Assembly (NCBI RefSeq): GCF_030816295.1
Contig: NZ_JAUSXV010000001.1
Coordinates: forward strand, 1,116,001 to 1,180,000
Length of the DNA stretch: 64,000 nucleotides
Source of the DNA: Microbacterium natoriense
GTDB taxonomy: Bacteria > Actinomycetota > Actinomycetes > Actinomycetales > Microbacteriaceae
Direction of reading: 5' to 3'
Position 1 is the stretch's first letter. Each line of letters starts with the position of its first letter. Below the pieces are notes generated by a model. It made no database searches, was not told the DNA's origin, and saw only the letters and a program-made list of their open reading frames with translations. The translations under genes and the position numbers were made by a program. Positions 30,800 through 39,629 of this stretch are shown piece after piece.

Positions 30800-30879
30800 C
30801 GCGCACCTCCGGCATCCATTCTGCCCTGCTCGGAGCGCCTCGGGATACGCCGTCTCGACGTGCCGGAGGTGCAGCGGGA

Positions 30880-31869
30880 TCAGAGGAGCCCGAGGGCCCG
30901 GACCGCGTCCCGTTCCTCGACGAGTTCGGCCACCGAGGCGTCGATGCGCGTTCGGGCCCAGTCGTCGATCTCGAGCCCCTCGACGACGTGCCACTCGCCG
31001 TCGATCGACCGCACGGGGAACGAGGAGATGAGGCCCTCAGGAACGCCGTACTCGCCGTGCGACACCACGGCAGCGGAGGTCCAGTCGTCGGTTCCGAGCG
31101 CCCAGTCGCGCACGTGGTCGATGGTCGCGCTCGCCGCGGACGCGACGGATGACGATCCGCGCACCTGGATGATCTCGGCGCCGCGCTTCGCGACGCGCGG
31201 GATGAAGGTCTGCTCCAGCCACGTCGGCACGTCGCCGACGATCTTCGCCAGCGCCTCGGATGCAGGAAGGCCCGCGACCGTGGCGTGAGAGATGTCGGGG
31301 AACTGGCTGGCGGAGTGGTTGCCCCAGATCGGCACTCGCCGCACCGTGTCGACCGGCATGCCCAGGGTCTGCGCGAGCTGCGCCCGTGCGCGGTTCTCGT
31401 CGAGCCGGGTGAGCGCGCTGAAGCGTTCGGCCGGAACCCCCTCGGCCGATGCGGCGGCGATCAGCGCGTTGGTGTTGGCCGGATTGCCCACGACCGTCAC
31501 GCGTACTCCGGGCGCCGCGTTCTCGGCGATCGCGCGGCCCTGCGGCCCGAAGATCCCACCGTTGGCCGCGAGTAGATCGCCGCGTTCCATACCGGGCCCG
31601 CGGGGCCGCGCGCCCACCAGCAGAGCGAGATCGCAGCCGTCGAAACCGGTGGCCGCGGCATCCGTCACCTCCACGTCCTCCAGCAGCCCGAACGCGCCGT
31701 CCTGCAATTCGAGGGCCGCGCCTTCGGCGGCTCCGAGGCCCTGCGGGATCTCGAGCAGCCGCAGCCGCACCTTCTCATCCGGACCGAGGAGATCTCCTGC
31801 GGCGATGCGGAACAGCAGTGCGTAGCCGATCTGTCCGCCGGCACCGGTGATCGTGATGGTCGTGGTCAT
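30880..31869 (-). CDS. mdh: Malate dehydrogenase
   Basis: This is a 329-residue NAD-dependent malate dehydrogenase of the actinobacterial dimeric type, which interconverts malate and oxaloacetate in the TCA cycle. Visible are the nucleotide-binding loop [12 protein letters not shown] near the N-terminus, substrate-binding [25 protein letters not shown], the catalytic Asp in TRLDENRA and the catalytic His in [12 protein letters not shown]. Length is as expected. A TAGGCT box ends 6 nt before the ATG, so the mRNA may be leaderless. Confidence 0.97.
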   Translation of the reverse strand: MTTTITITGAGGQIGYALLFRIAAGDLLGPDEKVRLRLLEIPQGLGAAEGAALELQDGAFGLLEDVEVTDAAATGFDGCDLALLVGARPRGPGMERGDLLAANGGIFGPQGRAIAENAAPGVRVTVVGNPANTNALIAAASAEGVPAERFSALTRLDENRARAQLAQTLGMPVDTVRRVPIWGNHSASQFPDISHATVAGLPASEALAKIVGDVPTWLEQTFIPRVAKRGAEIIQVRGSSSVASAASATIDHVRDWALGTDDWTSAAVVSHGEYGVPEGLISSFPVRSIDGEWHVVEGLEIDDWARTRIDASVAELVEERDAVRALGLL

Positions 31870-31875
31870 ATTCAG

Positions 31876-31881
31876 AGCCTA
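31876..31881 (-). promoter_or_regulatory. -10 box of leaderless mdh promoter
   Basis: TAGGCT on the minus strand ends 6 nt before the mdh ATG, which places the transcription start at or next to the start codon. No ribosome site is visible. The same box and spacing precede the mycoredoxin gene. Confidence 0.6.
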
Positions 31882-31901
31882 CGACGGCAGCCGCCCCGGA
31901 G

Positions 31902-31907
31902 TACCCT
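31902..31907 (+). promoter_or_regulatory. -10 box of leaderless metallopeptidase promoter
   Basis: TACCCT ends 6 nt before ATG 31914. There is no Shine-Dalgarno sequence in the 44-bp gap shared with divergent mdh, so a leaderless transcript is likely. Confidence 0.5.
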
Positions 31908-31913
31908 CGATCC

Positions 31914-32816
31914 ATGACGTTCAATCCGGATGCCGACATCTCGACCAACACGACACGTCGGCGCGGGCGGGGAGCCGTCGTCGCCGGCGCCGGTGGCATC
32001 GGTCTGCTCGGAATCATCGCGCTGATCGCGGGGCCTTTGCTGGGCATCGACCTGACGGGACTGATCCCGTCCGGCGACGGCAGCGGCGGAGGCGGTGGGG
32101 GTGCGGGTTCGCCCGAGGAGTCGAGTCTCACGGAGTGCAAGACCGGTCAGGACGCGAATGAGAAGGTCGACTGCCGCATGGCGGGAGCCGAAGTCGCACT
32201 GAACGCGTTCTGGGAGGACAACGTCACGGGCTACGTGAAGCCGGGAATGGTCGTCGTGGACGGGTCGGCCACGACCGCATGCGGCACGGCATCCAACGCG
32301 GTGGGCCCCTTCTACTGCCCGCCGGATCAGACGGTCTACATCGACCCGACGTTCTTCCAGCTCATGCAGCAGCAGTTCGGAGCATCCGCCAACGAGCTCG
32401 CGCAGCTCTACATCGTCGGGCACGAGTGGGGGCACCACATCCAGTACATCACCGGCACGATGGACAAGTATCCGAACAACGGCACCGGACCAGACAGCAA
32501 CAGCGTGCGCACCGAGCTGCAGGCCGACTGCTATGCGGGAGCGTGGATCGCGCGCATGTCCGAGGAGAAGGACGCCGATGGCGTCCCCTATCTGCAGCCG
32601 TCCACCGAGGAGCAGCGCCGCGATGCGCTCAACGCCGCCCTCGTGGTCGGCGATGACCACATCCAGGAGCAGTCCGGCGGCTTCGTGAACCCCGAGAGCT
32701 TCACGCACGGCACCAGCGAGGAACGGCAGTTCTGGTTCGCGAACGGGTACGCCAACGGTCTCGATGTGTGCGCCGCGACGTTCACGCTCCCAGGGGATCA
32801 GCTCGGACCCCAGTAG
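31914..32816 (+). CDS. Neutral zinc metallopeptidase (YpfJ family)
   Basis: The 300-residue protein has a short cytosolic start, one membrane helix (about 23-50), a Gly-rich linker and an external peptidase domain. The zinc motif HEWGHH is at 170-175, with NSVRTELQADCYAGAW supplying the third ligand (Glu) downstream. Family members (putative neutral zinc metallopeptidases) are membrane-anchored, with poorly known substrates. Four cysteines in the external domain may form disulfides. It is divergent from mdh. Confidence 0.93.
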   Translation: MTFNPDADISTNTTRRRGRGAVVAGAGGIGLLGIIALIAGPLLGIDLTGLIPSGDGSGGGGGGAGSPEESSLTECKTGQDANEKVDCRMAGAEVALNAFWEDNVTGYVKPGMVVVDGSATTACGTASNAVGPFYCPPDQTVYIDPTFFQLMQQQFGASANELAQLYIVGHEWGHHIQYITGTMDKYPNNGTGPDSNSVRTELQADCYAGAWIARMSEEKDADGVPYLQPSTEEQRRDALNAALVVGDDHIQEQSGGFVNPESFTHGTSEERQFWFANGYANGLDVCAATFTLPGDQLGPQ

Positions 32817-32849
32817 CGTTCAGGGGTAGGTCTGTGATCTGGAGGATCG

Positions 32850-33821
32850 ATGACGATGAATCTGGATGCGCTGTATCCGCCGATCGAGCCGTATGAGACG
32901 GGCGAACTGCTCGTGGGCGACGGCCACCGCATGTACTGGGAGGTCAGCGGCAACCCCGAGGGCAAGCCGGTCGTCTTCCTGCACGGCGGACCGGGCAGCG
33001 GCACCTCACCCTGGCAGCGGCGGTTCTTCGACCCCGAGTCGTATCGCATCGTGCTGCTCGATCAGCGCGGCTGCGGACGCAGCACGCCGCACGCGAGCGA
33101 TCCCGGCGCCGACCTGCGCTACGTCACCACGGCGCATCTGATCGCCGACATCGAGCTGCTGCGCAAGAACCTCGGCATCGCCGCCTGGCAGGTGTTCGGC
33201 GGCTCGTGGGGGAGCGCGCTCGCGCTCGCCTACGCGCAGGCGCACCCGGATGCCGTCACCGAGCTCGTCCTCCGCGGCATCTTCACGCTGCGCCGCGAGG
33301 AGCTCGAGTGGTTCTACGAGGGCGGTGCCGCAGCTCTCTACCCCGACCTGTGGGAGGCGTACGTCGCGCCCATCCCCGTGCTCGAGCGCACCCGCATGAT
33401 CGAGGCATACCATCGGCGGCTGTTCGATCCCGATCCGGCCGTGCACGAACCCGCCGCGGTCGCCTGGACGACGTGGGAGGCCTCGACCGTGACGCTCGTG
33501 CCGGACGCCGAGCAGATCGCCTCGATGTCTGATGCGCACAGGGCCATCGCGTTCGCACGCATCGAGAACCACTTCTTCGTCCATCGCGGCTGGTGGGAGG
33601 AAGGGCAGCTGATCGCGGGGGTCGACGGCATCCGGCACATCCCCGCCGTGATCGTGCAGGGGCGGCACGACGTGTGCACGCCGATGATGACCGCGTGGGA
33701 TCTGCACCGGGCCTGGCCCGAAGCGGAGTTCGTGGTCGTCGACGACGCCGGGCACTCAGCCGCCGAGCCCGGCATCCAGCGCGCCCTCCGCGCGGCGACC
33801 GATCGCTTCGCGGCGCGCTGA
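32850..33821 (+). CDS. pip: Proline iminopeptidase
   Basis: This 323-residue alpha/beta hydrolase of the S33 family removes N-terminal proline from peptides in the cytosol. Motifs: oxyanion HGGPGS (45-50), DQRGCGRS, nucleophile elbow GGSWGS (S119), Asp in GRHDVCTP and His in DAGHSA. Length and motif spacing are canonical. CTGGAGG precedes ATG 32850; ATG 32856 is a possible alternative. Confidence 0.96.
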   Translation: MTMNLDALYPPIEPYETGELLVGDGHRMYWEVSGNPEGKPVVFLHGGPGSGTSPWQRRFFDPESYRIVLLDQRGCGRSTPHASDPGADLRYVTTAHLIADIELLRKNLGIAAWQVFGGSWGSALALAYAQAHPDAVTELVLRGIFTLRREELEWFYEGGAAALYPDLWEAYVAPIPVLERTRMIEAYHRRLFDPDPAVHEPAAVAWTTWEASTVTLVPDAEQIASMSDAHRAIAFARIENHFFVHRGWWEEGQLIAGVDGIRHIPAVIVQGRHDVCTPMMTAWDLHRAWPEAEFVVVDDAGHSAAEPGIQRALRAATDRFAAR

Positions 33822-33842
33822 CGCGGGGGCAGGCGGCTTATC

Positions 33843-33946
33843 CCGGTCGTTGAGCCAGGGAGTGCCGCGACCGAGACGAAACGCGTTCTCCGGGTTTCAA
33901 CATCGGCTCACGACGTTTCGTCTCGCTTCGCTCGCTCAACGACCGG
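33843..33946. repeat. Nested palindromic intergenic element (REP-like)
   Basis: Outer arms CCGGTCGTTGAGC (33843-33855) and GCTCAACGACCGG (33934-33946) are perfect over 13 bp. Inner arms CGAGACGAAACG (33872-33883) and CGTTTCGTCTCG (33914-33925) are perfect over 12 bp. It fills most of the gap between convergent pip and the aldehyde dehydrogenase-family gene, where it could also terminate both. Confidence 0.85.
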
Positions 33947-33961
33947 CGGGTACGCGCAGCG

Positions 33962-35731
33962 CTACGCGCGCAGTGCCTTCAGCAGAGTCTTCAGGAGCAG
34001 GGCCGCGCCGCCGTTCGCCCGGAACCTCGTGAGCCCCTCGCTGACGTCGGCGCCGGTGCGAGCCGACACGAACCAGGGCGGCTTCGGCAGAATCGTCAGC
34101 CGCCCGCCGCCGTTGGCTCCGGGCAGTGATCGCGGGAACGGCCGGAACGGTCCGCGGATCACCGAACGCTCCACTGCGTCGAGCAGCAGGGCGTTGTGCA
34201 CGACACCGATCCCGCTGCCGACGTCGGCGATCGTGCTGCCCGGGAAGGCGCCCCACGTGAGCGTCGGAGTGATGAACCCGAACGCGGTCCAGCCGTTGAT
34301 CGCGATCGAGCCATAGCGCAGGTCGGCGATCGCCCTCTCGAATCCCGTGCCGAGCGACTTCTCGGTCGCGGGGTCGATCAGCAGGTTCGCACCCAGCGTG
34401 CCCTGCAGCTCGTCGTTCGCGTAGGCGACGGCCGCGTCGAGGAAGGCCTGTCCGGAACCGGGCACGGTGACGACGCCGAGCACGGGAGCGAAGTACTCGG
34501 TGCTGCGCAGGGCGGCGGAGTCGTCGCCGTCGCCGATCTCGACCAGCACACGATCGCCGAGCACGAGCGCGTCAGGGTATGCATCTGCCGCAAGCCCCAT
34601 TCGAGAGGGCGCCCCGGGGTACCAGATCGGTCGCTCGGGGGCGTTCGCGTAGGCGCGGCGGAGCTCGGCACGGAACTGGTCGGCCTGCGCCCAGTCGCTC
34701 GACAGGATGACGACCTGGCCGGCGATGCAGTTGTGACCGCTGTTCTGCAGGCGCATCGTGGCGATGTGCTCAGCCTGGTACGTGAGGTCTGCGGCGGTCC
34801 AGTCGCCTGGGACGACGATGATCGGCGACACCCCGCCGAGCTCGGCGGTGATCGGCTTCTTCAACTGCGGGCGGGTCTCGCGTCGGCGGCGTGTGGCGGC
34901 CGTGCCCGTGTCCCAGACGATCGCGTCGAAGGTCGCCGCCGATCCCGTGATGTGCACGTGGACGAGATCGGGGTGCCCGGTCAGGTAGGCGCCGACCGCG
35001 GGGCCGCCGCGGACGATCCTGAGGAGCCCCGGTTCGATGAGCGGCGCGAATGCGCGCTTGTAGACCGGCACCAGAGCGTCCTGCGTGGGATTGACCTTGA
35101 GCAGAGCGGTGCGGTTGTGCGCGAGCAGCTCGTACAGCACGTCGAGCACGGGAATCGAGGTGATGTTGCCTGCGCCGAGCACCAGGCCGACTCCGCCGGA
35201 TTCGGTCGGTGTGCGCTGGGCGAGCCCGGCGGCGGCGCGCGCCTGATTCGGGGTGGTGCCGGGCTCGAGCCATACCTCGCCGGTGAAACCCGACAACAGG
35301 AATCGATCGATGCCGGTCAGCGGAAAGGCGTGGACCCGCGTGCGCCCGCCCGGCGCGCGGTCGATCTTGATGCCGTCGAGAGGGTTGGTGCCGTTCGCGA
35401 GTCGGGACAGCGTCTCGATGTACGCGTCGAGTGCGCCGAGCACGCTGTACGGGCCGCTCAGCCACTCCTCGCCGCGGAGCGGATGCCGGGCGTCGAGACC
35501 CTTCGAAGCCGATGCCGTGTTCGCCCAGTCTTCGGCAGCGGATGCGACGCTCGTGCGCACCGCTCGAAGCAGGGTGACACGCTGTGCGATCGTCAGCGCC
35601 GACCAGATCGAGGTGCCGGTCTGCAGCTCGCCGATCGCCGTGTCGAGATCCGCGCGCTGACCATCACTGAGTTCGGCGATCACAGGCGGGGCGGCATCCG
35701 TCTTCGTGGCGGGCGTTGTCGCAGAAGTCAT
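33962..35731 (-). CDS. Aldehyde dehydrogenase family protein
   Basis: ATG 35731 follows AAGGAG. The 589-residue protein is longer than common aldehyde dehydrogenases (about 480-500). It carries the family signatures: VLGAGNITSIPVLDVLYELL, the catalytic-Glu region ITAELGG, the catalytic Cys in NSGHNCIAGQ and a late GSIAINGWTAFG block. It should oxidise an aldehyde with NAD(P), but the substrate cannot be read from sequence. It stands alone between convergent pip and a transporter on the same strand. Confidence 0.9.
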   Translation of the reverse strand: MTSATTPATKTDAAPPVIAELSDGQRADLDTAIGELQTGTSIWSALTIAQRVTLLRAVRTSVASAAEDWANTASASKGLDARHPLRGEEWLSGPYSVLGALDAYIETLSRLANGTNPLDGIKIDRAPGGRTRVHAFPLTGIDRFLLSGFTGEVWLEPGTTPNQARAAAGLAQRTPTESGGVGLVLGAGNITSIPVLDVLYELLAHNRTALLKVNPTQDALVPVYKRAFAPLIEPGLLRIVRGGPAVGAYLTGHPDLVHVHITGSAATFDAIVWDTGTAATRRRRETRPQLKKPITAELGGVSPIIVVPGDWTAADLTYQAEHIATMRLQNSGHNCIAGQVVILSSDWAQADQFRAELRRAYANAPERPIWYPGAPSRMGLAADAYPDALVLGDRVLVEIGDGDDSAALRSTEYFAPVLGVVTVPGSGQAFLDAAVAYANDELQGTLGANLLIDPATEKSLGTGFERAIADLRYGSIAINGWTAFGFITPTLTWGAFPGSTIADVGSGIGVVHNALLLDAVERSVIRGPFRPFPRSLPGANGGGRLTILPKPPWFVSARTGADVSEGLTRFRANGGAALLLKTLLKALRA

Positions 35732-35814
35732 CGGCGTCTCCTTAAAGCGGGATCCCAGCTTATGCCGGAGGACGAGGTCGGGGTGCGGAAGAGGCGTTTC
35801 GTCCCGCTGCGGGC

Positions 35815-37191
35815 TCAGGCCTCGATGTCGCTCCGGCGCAGACGGTAGCGAGAGAGAGCCACGATGCTCGCGGCCATGAGCACGGCGGGCAGGATGCTGA
35901 AGCTCAGCGCGATGCCGGTGACGGCGGCATCCGGCTGCTGCGCTGTCGCGCCTGCGACGGTTGACACGTAGCCGGTCGCGGCGAGCGTGAGCGAGACGAA
36001 GGTCGCACCGAGGGCGAAGCCGACGGTCTCGCCTGCGGTCCAGACTCCGGTGAAGGTTCCGGCCTGCCCGGGCGCGTTCGTGCGTTCGTCGTGCGAGATG
36101 ACGTCGGGCAGCATCGCCATCGGCAGGGACTGCAGACCGGCGTAGGCGATGCCGGCGACGGCGACGGATGCATAGATCCACGCACCGGGAGCCCAGACGG
36201 CCGCCGTGATGGAGGCGGCGGCGATCGTGAACACGGCGCTGGCGATGCGGAACGCGCGTTCCTTGCCGATGCGGCGTGCGATCGAGGTCCAACCCGGTGT
36301 CGCGAGCAGCGCGGGCCCGACGAGTGCGAGGAACACCAGCGTCACGGCGTCCTCCGATCGCAGCACCCAAGTGGCCACGTACTGCGCGCCGGCGAGCATG
36401 GTTCCCGTCGCGAGCGCCTGAAGCAGGAAGGTCGTGAGCAGAGCGCGGAACGGCTGGCTGCGGCGCAGGGCCCGGAATCCCGAGGCGTACTGCTCCCTCA
36501 CGCTCGGCGGATGCTCCGTGGGGGAGGCGGGCGCGACGCGGCTCGCCGCCGCATCCGCCGTCTTCGACGCCACGTACATGCCGATGCCGATCACCAGACC
36601 CGCCGCGATGCCCATCAGCAGGTATCCGATCACCTGATCCGGGCCCGCTCTGCGCAGTTCGGGCCCGCCCGCGCCGAACAGCAGGATGGCTGCGGTGAGC
36701 ACGATCACGCGCCAGCCGAGCAGACGAGTGCGCTCGTCGTAACTGCCGGTCAGTTCGGCGGGGAGCGCGACGTAGGGCACCTGGAACAGGCTGAACGAGG
36801 TCGCCGTCGCGAGGAAGGCGAGCAGCACGCAGATCGCTCCGGCCGTCGGCCCCCATGACGGAGGCACCGCGAACGTGAGAGCGAAGAACAGCGGCAGCGT
36901 CATCGCTCCGGTGATCATGAAACCGCGCCGCGATCCCGTGCGCGCCAGCTGCCGATCGGACGCGGCGCCGATGAGCGGGTCGATCACCACGTCCCAGATC
37001 TTGGCCGAGGTGACGATCAGGCCGGCCGCGAGGGCGGCGACCCCGAGGTTGTCGGTGAGGAAGTACGTCAGCACGAGCCCGGGCAGCGTGGCATAGCCGC
37101 CGGTTCCCAGCGAGCCGATCGCGTACAGCGCGATCGTGCGCGCAGGGAGGCGTGCGGCGGATGCTCGCTCGGGTCGAGCCTCGGTGCTCAT
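35815..37191 (-). CDS. GPH/MelB-type MFS sugar transporter
   Basis: The 458-residue protein has about twelve membrane helices. It shows the cation-coupled glycoside transporter signature after helix 2 (DVVIDPLIGAASDRQLARTGSRRGFM) and PYVALPAELTGSYDERTRL. It should import a sugar or glycoside with a cation. Its start codon lies inside a perfect inverted repeat (37188-37215). The mycoredoxin gene lies 29 bp upstream on the same strand. Confidence 0.9.
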   Translation of the reverse strand: MSTEARPERASAARLPARTIALYAIGSLGTGGYATLPGLVLTYFLTDNLGVAALAAGLIVTSAKIWDVVIDPLIGAASDRQLARTGSRRGFMITGAMTLPLFFALTFAVPPSWGPTAGAICVLLAFLATATSFSLFQVPYVALPAELTGSYDERTRLLGWRVIVLTAAILLFGAGGPELRRAGPDQVIGYLLMGIAAGLVIGIGMYVASKTADAAASRVAPASPTEHPPSVREQYASGFRALRRSQPFRALLTTFLLQALATGTMLAGAQYVATWVLRSEDAVTLVFLALVGPALLATPGWTSIARRIGKERAFRIASAVFTIAAASITAAVWAPGAWIYASVAVAGIAYAGLQSLPMAMLPDVISHDERTNAPGQAGTFTGVWTAGETVGFALGATFVSLTLAATGYVSTVAGATAQQPDAAVTGIALSFSILPAVLMAASIVALSRYRLRRSDIEA

Positions 37192-37215
37192 CGCGCCAGT
37201 GTAGCGGCGCGATGA
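37188..37215. repeat. Inverted repeat covering the transporter start codon
   Basis: TCATCGCGCC and GGCGCGATGA form perfect 10-bp arms around an 8-nt loop. On the minus transcript the hairpin contains the transporter ATG and follows the mycoredoxin stop. It could terminate the first gene or restrain translation of the second. Confidence 0.7.
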
Positions 37216-37219
37216 GTCG

Positions 37220-37483
37220 TCAGATCAGGGCGAGCTCGCGGAGCTTCGCTTCGACGTCGGCGTTCGAGGGCTCGACGTGATGCGAGGAATCGGGATACAC
37301 GACGACGGGGATGTTGGTGCGGCCCGAGATCTCCTTGGCGATGTCTGCCGCGGCGGGGTCGGCGACCAGGTCGACATAGGTGTATTCGATGCCGAGCTCG
37401 TCGAGCTGCTTCTTCGTGCGGATGCAGTCGCGGCACCAGTCGGCGCCGAACATCGTGATCTCGGATGCTGCAGGAGTGGTCAT
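37220..37483 (-). CDS. Mycoredoxin / glutaredoxin-like protein
   Basis: This 87-residue thioredoxin-fold protein has WCRDC near residue 17 as the redox motif and NIPVVVYPD (cis-proline region) as expected for mycoredoxins, which reduce mycothiol mixed disulfides in actinomycetes. The gene is short and complete. TAGGCT ends 6 nt before the ATG with no ribosome site, so it is probably leaderless. Confidence 0.92.
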   Translation of the reverse strand: MTTPAASEITMFGADWCRDCIRTKKQLDELGIEYTYVDLVADPAAADIAKEISGRTNIPVVVYPDSSHHVEPSNADVEAKLRELALI

Positions 37484-37489
37484 GCATCA

Positions 37490-37495
37490 AGCCTA
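37490..37495 (-). promoter_or_regulatory. -10 box of leaderless mycoredoxin promoter
   Basis: TAGGCT on the minus strand sits 6 nt before the ATG, identical in sequence and spacing to the mdh box. Confidence 0.6.
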
Positions 37496-37535
37496 CGGCG
37501 GCGGCGATAGGAGAGGGCCGGGCGTGTTCCCGACT

Positions 37536-37618
37536 CCGTACCGCCTGCGGCAGCGACGCACGAATGCCGGAACCCCAGATTCCGGCCCCCAGCCATGCGG
37601 TGCAGACAGGCGGTACGG
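37536..37618. repeat. Nested inverted repeat between nucleotidylyltransferase and mycoredoxin genes
   Basis: Outer arms CCGTACCGCCTG (37536-37547) and CAGGCGGTACGG (37607-37618) match over 12 bp. Inner arms GCCGGAA (37566-37572) and TTCCGGC (37580-37586) match over 7 bp. It lies just after the nucleotidylyltransferase gene in transcript direction, so it may also act as its terminator. Confidence 0.75.
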
Positions 37619-37625
37619 GCGGGGG

Positions 37626-38078
37626 TCAGTGGCCGGCCGCCGCAACCGGCGTCGCGCCGGCGGTGATCGCGTCGAGCGCTCGACGCAGCGATGAGCTCGA
37701 GGTATGAGCGGTGTACGGGAAGTACACGACCTCCACCCCGACCTCGGCGAACTCGCGCTCGAGACGCAGGCCCTTCTCGGTGCCTCGCCAGTCGTCACCC
37801 TTGAAGAAGTGGGTGAACTGCACGTCGCGCCACGAGTCCATCTTGGATGGACTGGTCTCGACGTAGACCTCGTCGACGAACGAGATGTGTCGAACGATCT
37901 CCGCACGTTCCGCCGTAGGGATGACGGGCTCGATGCCCTTCACCTGGCGCAGCATCTCGTCGCTGACGACGCCCGCGATCAGAATGTCGCAGTGCTGCTT
38001 GGCGTGACGAAGAAGGTTCAGATGCCCGACGTGAAACAGGTCGAAGGCACCAACGGCATAGCCGATGCGCGTCCCCAT
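37626..38078 (-). CDS. TagD-like glycerol-3-phosphate cytidylyltransferase family protein
   Basis: This 150-residue nucleotidylyltransferase has the GAFDLFHVGHLNLL signature (HxGH) near the N-terminus, the ERAEIVRHI block, FFKGDDWRG and a C-terminal HTSSSSLRR close to the ISTT region of the family. Such enzymes activate a small phosphorylated substrate with CTP for wall polymer synthesis. With a CDP-alcohol phosphatidyltransferase nearby at 46354, CDP-glycerol or a related CDP-alcohol is a reasonable but unproven product. The leader carries repeated CTGGGGA motifs, the last serving as ribosome site. Confidence 0.88.
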   Translation of the reverse strand: MGTRIGYAVGAFDLFHVGHLNLLRHAKQHCDILIAGVVSDEMLRQVKGIEPVIPTAERAEIVRHISFVDEVYVETSPSKMDSWRDVQFTHFFKGDDWRGTEKGLRLEREFAEVGVEVVYFPYTAHTSSSSLRRALDAITAGATPVAAAGH

Positions 38079-38082
38079 GATC

Positions 38083-38118
38083 TCCCCAGATCAGTATTCC
38101 CCAGAAGCGGATCCCCAT
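38083..38118 (-). promoter_or_regulatory. CTGGGGA repeat leader of the TagD-like gene
   Basis: On the minus strand CTGGGGA occurs at 38083-38089 and 38098-38104, with ATGGGGA at 38112-38118, at 14-15 bp spacing. A possible -10 (TAGTCT, 38151-38156) would put all three in the 5' leader. Confidence 0.45.
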
Positions 38119-38283
38119 CCGCTCAGCGACTCCCACAGCCGCGTCGGATCAGACTAGCAGAACGATGACGTCGATGTCAGCAGACCGCTAGCAAGGAAAG
38201 AATCTTTACGAAATCGTCGGGACGGGTTCTCAACGCATAGCAAGGCATGAAACGATAGGTGCGAAGCCGAAGAGGGGGAGCAG

Positions 38284-39453
38284 GTGGTGGCACAGGTCAC
38301 GGTCATCGTGCCGACGTACAACGAGCGCGACAACGTCGCCGAGCTCGTCGCGCGCGCCGCCGCCGCATTGGCCGGACGAGACGCCGAGATCCTCTTCGTC
38401 GACGACAGCACCGACGACACGGCACTCGAGGTCGGAAGGGTCGCCGCCGACGCTCCCCTCCCCGTCCGGGTGATCCACCGAGATGACAACACCGGCGGAC
38501 TGGGCGGGGCCGTCGTGGCAGGGCTCAAGGCGGCCGCATCCGACATCTGCATCGTCATGGACGGCGACCTCCAGCATCCGCCCGAGCTGCTCCCCGCTCT
38601 TCTCGACCGACACGACGAAGGCGACGCGGACGTCGTCGCCGCCTCGCGCTACATCGGCGGCGGAGACACGAGCGGACTCGGAACCGCCGTGCGCTTCGGC
38701 GTCTCGCGAGCGGCCACCTGGCTCACCAAGGCGATGTTCCCGATTCGCCTGGCGCGCAGCACCGACCCGATGACCGGCTTCTTCCTCGTCGATCGCTCCC
38801 GGCTCGACCTCGCCACGCTCAAGCCGCAGGGGTTCAAGATCCTCCTCGAGATCCTCGCCCGCACCGATCTGCGCATCGCCGAGGTTCCGATGGAGTTCGC
38901 CGAGAGGCGCCACGGCACCTCCAAGGCGAGCATGCGTCAGGGCGCCACGTTCGTCGCGCATCTCGCCAGGTTGCGCTTCGGCAAGATGTCGCTGTTCGCA
39001 CTGATCGGCGTGATCGGCGCGGTCGTCAACCTCGGCATCATGTGGCTGCTCGTCGAAGCGGGAATCCCCTATGTGTGGGCGGCGATCATCGGCGCCGAGG
39101 CCACGATCGTCGGGAACTTCCTGCTGCAGGAGCGCTTCGTCTTCGCCGACATGCGGACGGATGCTCGAGGAATCGGCATCCGCTTCCTCACCTCCTTCGC
39201 GTTCAACAACGCCGAAGCGGCGCTGCGCATCCCGGTGATGGCCCTCATGGTCGAGACCTGGCACATCTCCAGCGTGCTCGCGACCGGGCTGTCGCTCATC
39301 GTCGCGTTCTTCGCGCGGTTCCTGTTCCACTCGCTCGTGGTGTACGCGCCGAGCCGGAGGCGGGCGGATGGCGTCGAGCCGAAGCCGGACACCGCCGCGA
39401 TCCGCGTCATCAAGGCCATCGACGCCGAGGCCGTTCGGCCGGGGGAGCTGTAG
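38284..39453 (+). CDS. GT2 glycosyltransferase with C-terminal GtrA-like domain (DPM1-like)
   Basis: The start is GTG 38284 after GAGGGGGAG. The 389-residue protein has a polyprenol-phosphate sugar synthase domain (about 1-230: VIVPTYNERDNV, VDDSTDD, MDGDLQHPPE, RYIGGGD). Four membrane helices of GtrA type follow (about 237-365: FALIGVIGAVVNLGIMW, IVGNFLLQERFVF). It should load a sugar onto undecaprenyl phosphate and help present it outside. Fusion of these two parts is common in actinomycetes. It opens the polysaccharide island on the plus strand. Confidence 0.92.
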   Translation: MVAQVTVIVPTYNERDNVAELVARAAAALAGRDAEILFVDDSTDDTALEVGRVAADAPLPVRVIHRDDNTGGLGGAVVAGLKAAASDICIVMDGDLQHPPELLPALLDRHDEGDADVVAASRYIGGGDTSGLGTAVRFGVSRAATWLTKAMFPIRLARSTDPMTGFFLVDRSRLDLATLKPQGFKILLEILARTDLRIAEVPMEFAERRHGTSKASMRQGATFVAHLARLRFGKMSLFALIGVIGAVVNLGIMWLLVEAGIPYVWAAIIGAEATIVGNFLLQERFVFADMRTDARGIGIRFLTSFAFNNAEAALRIPVMALMVETWHISSVLATGLSLIVAFFARFLFHSLVVYAPSRRRADGVEPKPDTAAIRVIKAIDAEAVRPGEL

Positions 39454-39462
39454 GGAACCGGT

Positions 39463-39618
39463 TCCCGAAACCAGTATGCAACCTGGCAACTTCCCGAAAG
39501 AAGTCCGCCAGAGGTTTGTGGATGCGCTGTGGGCTGTGTTGGATGAACTCGGTCGTTACCGAATCTATATATTTCGGATCCGGTTACCCCCCTCCCGAAA
39601 CGGCCGCCCCCTCCCGAA
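39463..39618. repeat. Four TCCCGAA direct repeats upstream of the beta-helix gene
   Basis: TCCCGAA occurs at 39463-39469, 39492-39498, 39593-39599 and 39612-39618 in a 176-bp gap. The gap also holds an unusually AT-rich stretch (CTATATATTT, 39565-39574) flanked by CGGTTACC repeats. It looks like a control region with operator-like sites. Confidence 0.5.
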
Positions 39619-39629
39619 CAGGTACCCGT

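Noticed and set aside
35732..36856. Upstream extension of the aldehyde dehydrogenase frame
   Set aside because: The extra sequence overlaps the transporter gene and is Arg-rich; ATG 35731 has a good AAGGAG site and a normal family start.
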